From: Patescibacteria group bacterium
Lineage (GTDB): Bacteria; Patescibacteriota; Minisyncoccia; Minisyncoccales; JASEJS01
Reading direction: 5' to 3'
Length of the DNA: 10,797 nt
Assembly (NCBI GenBank): GCA_030016765.1
Contig: JASEJS010000019.1
Coordinates: 1 to 10,797, forward strand
Positions 6,073-10,797 of this stretch are shown here, piece by piece; the first letter of the stretch is position 1; each line of letters opens with the position of its first letter. The translations under genes and the position numbers were made by a program. Below the pieces are notes generated by a model. It was not told the DNA's origin. It did no database searches and was given only the letters and a program-made list of their open reading frames with translations.

Positions 6073-6858
6073 TTACTTTATTTTCATTTTTCTTTTAAGA
6101 ATTAAAATTATTATTCCAGAGAAAATGGCGATGGATAGGGCAATTAGCAGTGAAAGAATTTGTTTAGCCTCCCTAACTGGGCTTGAGACTATATTTGGAG
6201 AATCCTGAGGGGTTGATTCAGACTTTACTTCAGGTGAAATTTCCTGTTTAGGTTCTGGCTCAATAGATGCTAGCTGGACTGAAACGCTATTTAAAGACCC
6301 AGGGGTTCCTCCTAAAACTAAACTTTCCTTCCAATTACTTGCCTCATTATTTTTATTAACATCAATTTTCTCTAAACTTTTCCCATTTCCATTTCCTCCC
6401 CAACTATTTTGATAGGTAACATTCTCTACTTCCTTTCCTTCTCCATCAATTAATTTAAGAGTTTCAGAAGTATTTTTCAAGCTCATTACCGTGTCAATAA
6501 CTACTCCCTTAAAACCAGGGTGATCGGCAAGAAAAGTCTGAGCATCATCAGCCAAAATAAAATATTGGCCTGGGGAGATGGTGAGAGCTTCAATATTTAA
6601 AAGATGATTCTTACCATCATTAAATCGCCAACTTCCAGGGCTGTGGCCACCCAGCAGAATAATATCCTCTTTACCTCGATTATAAATTTCTACCCATTCG
6701 TGGAGATTATCTTTTCCCTCAAGATTATACATGAGTTCAGTAATTATTAGATTTTGGCTATCTGCTTTTGCCGGAAAAAAAAGAAAAAGGAGAAAAACAG
6801 AGGAAATCAAAGCTTTACATATATATGAGGAGCATGTTAATCTTGACAAATTTTTCAC
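6073..6858 (-). CDS. Membrane-anchored lamin-tail-domain protein
   Basis: A 261-residue exported protein. An N-terminal signal peptide has a basic start and the hydrophobic core ALISSVFLLFLFFPAKA (16-32). A lamin tail domain follows, about 37-190, with LIITELMYNLEGKDNLHEWV and later GNGKSLEKI and GGTPGSLN. Then comes a Pro/Glu/Ser-rich linker (about 196-230), a transmembrane helix (about 233-254) and a basic tail (KRKMKIK). The bulk would therefore lie outside the membrane. Such proteins are frequent in Patescibacteria; binding of polymer or DNA is suspected but not shown. The longest start is GTG6858, preferred because it supplies the basic n-region; TTG6849 is possible. The + strand promoter of the predicted ncRNA overlaps its first codons. 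Confidence 0.75.
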   Translation of the reverse strand: MKNLSRLTCSSYICKALISSVFLLFLFFPAKADSQNLIITELMYNLEGKDNLHEWVEIYNRGKEDIILLGGHSPGSWRFNDGKNHLLNIEALTISPGQYFILADDAQTFLADHPGFKGVVIDTVMSLKNTSETLKLIDGEGKEVENVTYQNSWGGNGNGKSLEKIDVNKNNEASNWKESLVLGGTPGSLNSVSVQLASIEPEPKQEISPEVKSESTPQDSPNIVSSPVREAKQILSLLIALSIAIFSGIIILILKRKMKIK

Positions 6859-6871
6859 AATTTATTATAAT
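6843..6871 (+). promoter_or_regulatory. Consensus sigma-70 promoter for the ncRNA
   Basis: TTGACA (6843-6848), a 17-bp spacer and TATAAT (6866-6871) match the consensus exactly. The expected start, 7 bases after the -10 box, is A6878, the first paired base of the RNA's closing stem. The -10 lies in a 12-bp palindrome (6862-6873), so TATAAT also reads on the - strand, 5 bases before the GTG start of the lamin-tail gene; no good - strand -35 box accompanies it. Confidence 0.85.
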
Positions 6872-6877
6872 AAAGGC

Positions 6878-7010
6878 AGTAGTCCTGGAGCTGGGGGTAG
6901 GAATTTTTCTTAGTTGGATAATCTGGCTTTTAGCGAGATTACTCCTCGGAAAAATTCTGGCTTTAAGTTCCGTAGACTTGAGTTTAGCCCCCAGCTCCAG
7001 GACTATTTTT
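6878..7010 (+). ncRNA. Predicted structured non-coding RNA, family unknown
   Basis: About 133 nt, bounded by a consensus promoter and a U-tract (7006-7010). P1 joins the ends: 6878-6897 pairs with 6988-7007, 20 bp with one G-U, including 17 perfect pairs with a run of five G-C pairs. P2 pairs 6900-6909 with 6949-6958. Inside it, GGA-TAATCT (6916-6924) pairs with AGATTA-C-TCC (6936-6945) with one bulge, and GCT/AGC closes a TTT loop. P3 pairs 6962-6968 with 6976-6982 around loop TCCGTAG. The region lies between two - strand genes and ends 4 bases before the GspE stop codon. There is no match to tRNA, tmRNA, SRP or RNase P landmarks. The closed rod recalls 6S RNA, but the 5' side of a central bubble is nearly absent. 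Confidence 0.75.
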
Positions 7011-7014
7011 ATTT

Positions 7015-8307
7015 CTATTCTCCTACCACCCTCTCTACCTCTTCAATAGTAGTAATCCCCTCTAAAACTTTTATTAATCCATCTTGTTTCATAGTGATCA
7101 TTCCCTTTTCTATTGCCTTTTGTCTTAGAGCAGCAATAGAAGGATTTTTTAAAATAAATTTCTCCATTTCTTCATCTACTAAAAATGCTTCAAAAATCCC
7201 AATCCTGCCTCGGTAGCCAGTAAAATTGCAATATCTGCAGCCCTTTATTTGAGGGATTTTTAATTTCGAAGTTAACTTTAAATTTTTAATTATTTTTAAA
7301 GAGTTGAGTTCTTTTTTTATTTTTTTTAATTCTTCTGGAAATATTTTTTTTAATTGAACACATTTTTTGCAAACTTTTCTTACTAACCTTTGGGCAATGG
7401 CTAAATTTATGGCTGGTCCAATATTGGATAGTTCAGCTCCTAAAGTAGTTAATCTAACCACTGTGCCAGCTGCATCATTGGTATGTAAAGTGCTCAAAAC
7501 TAAGTGTCCAGTTAAAGCTGCCTGAAGGGCAGTTTTAGCTGTTTCTAAATCTCTAATCTCTCCCACCAAAATTACATCTGGATCTTGACGCATAATTGAT
7601 TTTAGACCATTGGCAAAATCATAGCCTGCTTTTGGATTAACCTGAGTCTGAGAAATTCCTTTTAAATGATATTCAATTGGATCTTCAATAGTAATGATTT
7701 TAATTTCTGGCCTCTGAATTCTTTTTAAAATTGCATAAAGGGTGGTAGTTTTTCCGCAACCAGTAGGACCGGTAACAATAATCATTCCATTTGGCCTTTT
7801 TATTTCTCTTTTAAAGATTTCAATCAAATCTTTTCTTAAACCTAAGGCTTCTATTTCAATTAAACTCTTTGGATTCAAAATTCTCAAAACAATTGATTCT
7901 CCATATTCAGCTGGAAGAGAGGAAGCTCTAATTTCAATGGCTATCTTTTCGATTAAAATAGAAAACCGGCCATCCTGAGGCCGATCAGTAATATTTAATT
8001 TCATTCCAGAAAGAAGTTTAATTCGAGAAAGTAAACTTTCATATATTTTTCTTTCAATAAATAAAATATCTTGTAAAATCCCATCTAATCTTAATCGGAT
8101 CTTAGCTTCTTCTTCTCTTGGTTCGATATGGATATCTGAAGCCTCAAGATCGATTGCCCCCCCTAAAATAATTTCTAAAATCTCAGTAATATTTTTTTCT
8201 AAAAACTCTTCAATTCTCTCTTTAAAATCAGAAACATTTTTTATCTTTTGTGTTATATTAAGGATAGCTGGAGAGATTTTTACTTCACCAATAATTTTTT
8301 GAGGCAT
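7015..8307 (-). CDS. Type IV pilus / type II secretion assembly ATPase, GspE/PilB type
   Basis: A 430-residue hexameric motor ATPase that would drive pilin assembly at the inner face of the cytoplasmic membrane. Motifs in order: GGAIDLEASDIHIEPRE (49-65), arginine-bearing Asp-box region TIEDPIEY (206-213) after Walker A GPTGCGKTTTLYA (180-192), Walker B DPDVILVGEIRD (242-253), and His box GHLVLSTLHTND (267-278). A zinc tetracysteine follows: CKKC (313-316) and CRYC (357-360). That zinc site and the overall sequence favour GspE/PilB over PilT. The usual N-terminal MshEN/GspE_N domain is missing, so it is about 130 residues shorter than classic PilB. No pilC, pilM or pilin gene is adjacent. It diverges from tsaE across 34 bp. 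Confidence 0.9.
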   Translation of the reverse strand: MPQKIIGEVKISPAILNITQKIKNVSDFKERIEEFLEKNITEILEIILGGAIDLEASDIHIEPREEEAKIRLRLDGILQDILFIERKIYESLLSRIKLLSGMKLNITDRPQDGRFSILIEKIAIEIRASSLPAEYGESIVLRILNPKSLIEIEALGLRKDLIEIFKREIKRPNGMIIVTGPTGCGKTTTLYAILKRIQRPEIKIITIEDPIEYHLKGISQTQVNPKAGYDFANGLKSIMRQDPDVILVGEIRDLETAKTALQAALTGHLVLSTLHTNDAAGTVVRLTTLGAELSNIGPAINLAIAQRLVRKVCKKCVQLKKIFPEELKKIKKELNSLKIIKNLKLTSKLKIPQIKGCRYCNFTGYRGRIGIFEAFLVDEEMEKFILKNPSIAALRQKAIEKGMITMKQDGLIKVLEGITTIEEVERVVGE

Positions 8308-8341
8308 TATTAAAAATTATCCTATTTTCATCTAAAAGTCA

Positions 8342-8800
8342 ATGAGGAAAGCGTATTTAACCAGTAATCCTTCTCAAACTAAAAAATTAGGGGAAATTTT
8401 AGCCAAGGAAATTTTAAAAACCAAACCTAAAAAAACAGCCTTGGTAATTGGTTTAAAAGGAGTTCTCGGAGGAGGGAAAACCACTTTTTTAAAAGGATTT
8501 GCTAAAGGATTAGGGATAAAAGAGAAGATATTAAGCCCTACCTTTGTAATTGTTAAACGATTTCAATTAAACAATTTCACAATTAAACAATTTAACAATT
8601 TCTATCATATTGATTGTTATCGAATTAAAAAACCAAAAGAGATTTTAGATTTGGGATTTAAAGAAATTATTAAAAATCCTCAAAACATAGTGGCTATTGA
8701 ATGGGCAGATCATATTGAAAAAATTTTACCAAAAGATACCTTAATAATAAAATTTGAATTTTTAGAGAAAAATATAAGAAAAATTAAAATTAGTGATTAG
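8342..8800 (+). CDS. tsaE: tRNA threonylcarbamoyladenosine biosynthesis ATPase TsaE
   Basis: A 152-residue TsaE (YjeE) protein, the ATPase that works with TsaB and TsaD to install t6A37 on ANN-reading tRNAs in the cytoplasm. Walker A is GVLGGGKT (40-47), with Val where GDLGAGKT has Asp. SPTF (65-68), HIDCYR (89-94, with the conserved Asp91) and the Walker-B-like IEWAD (119-123) follow. Residues 75-86 (QLNNFTIKQFNN) are encoded by an AT-rich 16-bp tandem repeat and lengthen a surface loop. ATG8342 is the start; there is no Shine-Dalgarno. It diverges from the GspE gene, so the 34-bp gap must hold both promoters. The partners tsaB and tsaD are not in the window. Confidence 0.9.
   Translation: MRKAYLTSNPSQTKKLGEILAKEILKTKPKKTALVIGLKGVLGGGKTTFLKGFAKGLGIKEKILSPTFVIVKRFQLNNFTIKQFNNFYHIDCYRIKKPKEILDLGFKEIIKNPQNIVAIEWADHIEKILPKDTLIIKFEFLEKNIRKIKISD
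8564..8601 (+). repeat. 16-bp-period tandem repeat inside tsaE
   Basis: The 14-mer CAATTAAACAATTT occurs at 8564-8577 and again at 8580-8593, and ACAATTT recurs at 8595-8601. The period is 16 bp, not a multiple of 3, so successive units are read in different frames, yet the gene remains open. The segment encodes Asn/Phe-rich residues in a loop between SPTF and HIDCYR. Confidence 0.8.
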
Positions 8801-8801
8801 T

Positions 8802-8908
8802 ATCCTATTAAGGAGGCAACTATTTTATTGGTTTTTCCACAATTTAGCTGAGTTTCCAACTGATTACGTTTTAATCTTGCTATAGCAAGATTAAAACGTT
8901 AATAGGAT
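8802..8908. repeat. Inverted repeat enclosing a palindrome, after tsaE
   Basis: ATCCTATTAA (8802-8811) and its reverse complement (8899-8908) are 10-bp arms bracketing the interval. Inside are an isolated AAGGAGG (8810-8816) and the 34-bp palindrome at 8866-8899. The left arm starts directly after the tsaE stop codon. Only a 7-codon frame from TTG8828 follows the AAGGAGG, so no gene is called. The interval may act as a transcript-end structure or be a small repeat element. Confidence 0.55.
8866..8899. repeat. 34-bp perfect palindrome between tsaE and htrA
   Basis: All 34 bases are self-complementary with no spacer. The centre is TTGC-TATA-GCAA, flanked by TTTTAATC/GATTAAAA-type arms. The layout matches the palindrome at 414-451 (TTGC-N4-GCAA core, AT-rich arms). 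No T-run follows directly on either strand. Confidence 0.85.
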
Positions 8909-8959
8909 TATTTTGTTTTAATTTGAATTACTCAAATTGTTGTGAACTTTAGACTATTT

Positions 8960-8987
8960 TTGACAAAAGGGAGAAATTATCTAAAAT
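8960..8987 (+). promoter_or_regulatory. htrA promoter with near-leaderless spacing
   Basis: TTGACA (8960-8965) and TAAAAT (8982-8987) are separated by 16 bp. The start expected 7 bases downstream is A8994, leaving a 5-base leader before ATG8999. No ribosome binding site fits in that space. Confidence 0.7.
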
Positions 8988-8998
8988 ATGATTAGATT

Positions 8999-10348
8999 AT
9001 GTCTTTATATGATTTGCCAAAAATTGAATTGCCTAAGATCAAAATTCCCAAATTTTGGCCAAATCGAAGATTTTGGCTAATAATTCTAACTGTTTTCATT
9101 TCTTCTTTTTTTGGTTTTTTGGCTGGAGCAATTTCTATTAATTATCTTTATTCTGAAATCAAAGAGCAACTTTCAAAAATAAATATTGAGATCCCTGGAC
9201 CCAGAGTTATTGAAAAAATAATTGAAAAGCAACCAATTATTCAAAAGGAATACCAACCCCAGACGAGTGAGGAAGAGAAGATTATTCAGGTAGTGAAAGA
9301 GGTTTCACCAGCGGTAGTCAGCATTATTATTACCAAAGATATTAAAATTTTGGAAGAATATTGGATTTCTCCTTTTGAAGAATTCCCGTTTCAGATCCCT
9401 GAGTACCGAGAAAGAATTGAAAAAAAAGAAATTGGTGGTGGAACCGGTTTTATTGTTTCTGAAGATGGGATGATTTTAACTAACAAACATGTGGTTTTAG
9501 ATGAAAAAGCCGATTATACTGTTTTTACTATTGATGGCAGAAAATTTCCAGCCAAGGTTTTAGCCAAAGATTCGGTTCAGGATACAGCCATTATTAAAAT
9601 TGAACAAGAAAAAATAGTTGACCAAAATGGAAAACTTACTTTAAAACCATTTCCTACTGTAAAACTTGGCGATTCTGATAAATTACAAATTGGCCAAACC
9701 GTAATTGCCATAGGTAATGTCTTGGGAGAATTTAGAAATTCAGTTTCAGTGGGGGTAATTTCTGGATTGGGAAGGACTATTACTGCTTCAGGTGGAGGAT
9801 TAGTTGAAACCATTGAAGATGTTATCCAGACCGATGCCGCTATTAATAAGGGAAATTCTGGAGGGCCGCTTTTAAATTTAAAAGGAGAAGTAATGGGAAT
9901 AAATACGGCTATGGTTTTGGAAGCCCAAAATGTTGGCTTTGCCATTCCCATTAACAAAGCCAAAAAAGATATTGAACAAGTAAAAAAATTTGGCAAGATA
10001 GTTTATCCCTACTTAGGAATTTGGTATTTTGTGATTACAGATGAGCTCCAAAAAGAAAAAGATCTCCCAGTCAATTACGGAGCTTGGATCACCAGATGGA
10101 ACAGAGACCAATATGGTGGATGGTATTTAATGGACAGACCAGCAGTTGTTCCAGGATCAGCAGCAGATAAAGCCGGTTTGAAAGAAAACGATATTATTTT
10201 GGAATGGGATGGAGAGAAAATCACCATTGAAAATCATTTGAGAAAAATTATTATGAAATATAATCCTGGAGATAAAGTGGTTTTAAAGATTTTGAGAAAT
10301 AAGCAAGAAAAAATCTTTAGAGTAACTCTGGGTGAGCGAAGCGAATAA
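8999..10348 (+). CDS. Membrane-anchored HtrA/DegP-type serine protease with PDZ domain
   Basis: A 449-residue trypsin-like protease for quality control outside the membrane. A short cytoplasmic N-terminus contains three PKI/PK steps (LPKIELPKIKIPKFWP, 6-21). One transmembrane anchor spans about 24-51. A linker and predicted coiled segment (52-95) lead to the protease domain (about 93-330), with triad His164 (TNKHVV), Asp195 (QDTAIIKI) and Ser287 (GNSGGPLLN). One PDZ domain occupies about 335-446 (GSAADKAGLKENDIILEWDG), carrying an insertion around YGAWITRWNRDQYGGW. With one PDZ domain and an N-terminal anchor it resembles DegS/HtrA of Gram-positives more than two-PDZ DegP. It has its own promoter. 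No terminator was found after it. Confidence 0.92.
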   Translation: MSLYDLPKIELPKIKIPKFWPNRRFWLIILTVFISSFFGFLAGAISINYLYSEIKEQLSKINIEIPGPRVIEKIIEKQPIIQKEYQPQTSEEEKIIQVVKEVSPAVVSIIITKDIKILEEYWISPFEEFPFQIPEYRERIEKKEIGGGTGFIVSEDGMILTNKHVVLDEKADYTVFTIDGRKFPAKVLAKDSVQDTAIIKIEQEKIVDQNGKLTLKPFPTVKLGDSDKLQIGQTVIAIGNVLGEFRNSVSVGVISGLGRTITASGGGLVETIEDVIQTDAAINKGNSGGPLLNLKGEVMGINTAMVLEAQNVGFAIPINKAKKDIEQVKKFGKIVYPYLGIWYFVITDELQKEKDLPVNYGAWITRWNRDQYGGWYLMDRPAVVPGSAADKAGLKENDIILEWDGEKITIENHLRKIIMKYNPGDKVVLKILRNKQEKIFRVTLGERSE

Positions 10349-10366
10349 AACAGTTATTTTAAACTA

Positions 10367-10396
10367 TTGACTTTGCCAAATGGTATAACCTAAAAT
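10367..10396 (+). promoter_or_regulatory. Possible promoter for the 3'-end leader
   Basis: TTGACT (10367-10372) and TAAAAT (10391-10396) are 18 bp apart, giving a start near 10403. The first transcribed bases would form a small hairpin, GAAGT/ACTTC with a GGAA tetraloop (10404-10417). The match is fair rather than exact. Confidence 0.45.
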
Positions 10397-10402
10397 AATG
10401 AT

Positions 10403-10655
10403 AGAAGTGGAAACTTCAAGATAGTACCTTAAAAAAATAAACTCGGGGATAGCTCTGAGGCTAAGATTTGAGAAGTCTAAATATGGCTTGAGAGCTATCC
10501 CTGAGGAAAGAGATAACTTTTTGGTGGCAATGTCAATTTTGGAAGGCTTTGCGGAGCTTCTTCAAGGAGGGACGCGCTCCAAAATGGGCAGTTCTCGAAG
10601 TTATCTCTAAAATTGGGGATAGCAACGCAAAAAAAATAAAAAAATTAGGAGGTGA
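10403..10655 (+). promoter_or_regulatory. Structured leader with alternative pairing and strong Shine-Dalgarno
   Basis: Most of the 314-base gap between htrA and the last gene is folded and richer in GC than its surroundings. Hairpin 1 pairs 10442-10456 with 10491-10505 (15 bp, one G-U) and continues inward via AGATTT/AAGTCT. Hairpin 2 pairs 10509-10519 with 10598-10608 (11 bp) and 10536-10543 with 10578-10585 (8 bp). GGGGATAGC occurs at 10445-10453 and 10615-10623, so the arm GCTATCCC (10494-10501) can pair with either copy. AGGAGGTGA (10647-10655) sits 7 bases before ATG10663. This could be a riboswitch-like or protein-sensing leader, or a separate small RNA. No known class was recognised. 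An internal AAGGAGG (10564-10570) precedes only an 8-codon frame. Confidence 0.5.
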
Positions 10656-10662
10656 AAGAAAA

Positions 10663-10797
10663 ATGCCAGGTTTTGAAGCAGTATTTGCCATCGCTGATAT
10701 GTATTTACCAACGCTGCCTAGGCAGAAGAAAAGGGAATACAGCGAGAGAGAATTTTCGCCGCTAAATAATCAAAGAACAGGGCAGAGATTTTCTGAA
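10663..10797 (+). CDS. Unrecognised protein, N-terminal 45 residues only
   Basis: The frame opens at ATG10663 and runs off the window. The first 45 residues begin MPGFEAVFAIADMYLPTLPR and continue with a strongly charged stretch (QKKREYSEREF). No domain was recognised and there is no signal peptide or membrane segment in the part visible. Translation support is strong: AGGAGGTGA lies 7 bases upstream, unlike the other genes here, which lack such a site. GC content of the coding stretch is visibly higher than in neighbours such as htrA, with codons such as ACG, CTG, AGC and CGC, so a horizontally acquired or highly expressed gene is possible. It follows the folded leader described above. Confidence 0.55.
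   Translation, partial: MPGFEAVFAIADMYLPTLPRQKKREYSEREFSPLNNQRTGQRFSE

Noticed and set aside
6878..7010. Assignment of the ncRNA as 6S, SRP or tmRNA
   Set aside because: No SRP GGAAGGAAGC-type loop, no tmRNA ends or tag frame, and the internal bubble is too lopsided for a confident 6S call, so it is left unassigned.
6768..7216. Open + strand frames over the ncRNA and the 3' part of the GspE gene
   Set aside because: Their translations look like reverse-strand shadows, low-complexity and without domains, and the region is better explained by a folded RNA and the GspE gene.
8828..8851. 7-codon leader peptide from TTG8828
   Set aside because: Too short, non-ATG start and 11-base spacing from AAGGAGG; not supportable as a gene.
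9577..9996. 139-codon - strand frame inside htrA
   Set aside because: Antisense shadow of the protease domain, which has an intact catalytic triad in the + strand frame.
10506..10513. RNase P RNA, from the GAGGAAAG string
   Set aside because: The following bases do not match the conserved core and other RNase P landmarks are absent.
10582..10610. 8-codon frame after the AAGGAGG at 10564
   Set aside because: 13-base spacing and position inside the stem of hairpin 2 make translation unlikely.
10403..10655. Retron msr-msd or diversity-generating template region
   Set aside because: Folded RNA before a gene is suggestive, but the 45 residues visible show no reverse transcriptase or Avd features and the expected end-to-end a1/a2 pairing was not found.

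Overview
This AT-rich window comes from a compact bacterial genome. The best fit is a Candidate Phyla Radiation (Patescibacteria, Parcubacteria-like) organism. The inference rests on low GC, short intergenic gaps, a PaaX/Cas2-like regulator of the kind common in that group, a membrane-anchored lamin-tail protein, a pilus ATPase without its N-terminal domain, and an almost complete lack of Shine-Dalgarno sites. No rRNA, tRNA, CRISPR array or transposase was seen. The taxonomic call is an inference, not a proof.

Layout, left to right. The + strand at 3-1496 carries the 3' part of a winged-helix/Cas2-like regulator, a 38-bp perfect palindrome, a DUF2905 membrane protein overlapping a THEP1-type NTPase, and a small unrecognised cysteine-containing protein closed by a terminator. 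On the - strand, 1518-2537 is RNA 3'-phosphate cyclase (rtcA). Upstream of it, on the + strand at 2589-2737, lie three in-order scraps of a decayed histidinol dehydrogenase gene (hisD). The + strand at 2883-4998 holds tyrS and a metal-dependent amidohydrolase 4 bp apart. The - strand at 5063-8307 reads, in transcription order, a GspE/PilB ATPase, a signal-peptide/lamin-tail/TM protein, a YebC-family protein, and a 43-residue protein ending in 14 glutamates. The + strand at 8342-10348 holds tsaE and an HtrA/DegP-type serine protease. The right end (10367-10797) has a predicted promoter, a GC-richer folded leader, and the start of an unrecognised gene with the only strong Shine-Dalgarno tied to a gene here.

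The most interesting element is a predicted free-standing non-coding RNA of about 133 nt at 6878-7010 (+ strand), between the - strand genes for GspE and the lamin-tail protein. A textbook promoter (TTGACA-N17-TATAAT) places its start at the base of a 20-bp stem joining the two ends of the RNA, and the stem is followed at once by a U-tract. The interior folds into one long hairpin and one short hairpin. I could not match it to a known family.

Other points of note are promoters that sit almost on top of start codons (htrA, rtcA, perhaps the lamin-tail gene), suggesting leaderless mRNAs; a promoter whose -35 box lies inside the upstream gene's terminator hairpin; and a leader at the right end with mutually exclusive pairing partners.

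Functionally the window is mostly housekeeping: translation (tyrS, tsaE, YebC), RNA end processing (rtcA), protein quality control (htrA) and cell-surface functions (pilus ATPase, lamin-tail protein). No multi-gene defence or metabolic system is evident.
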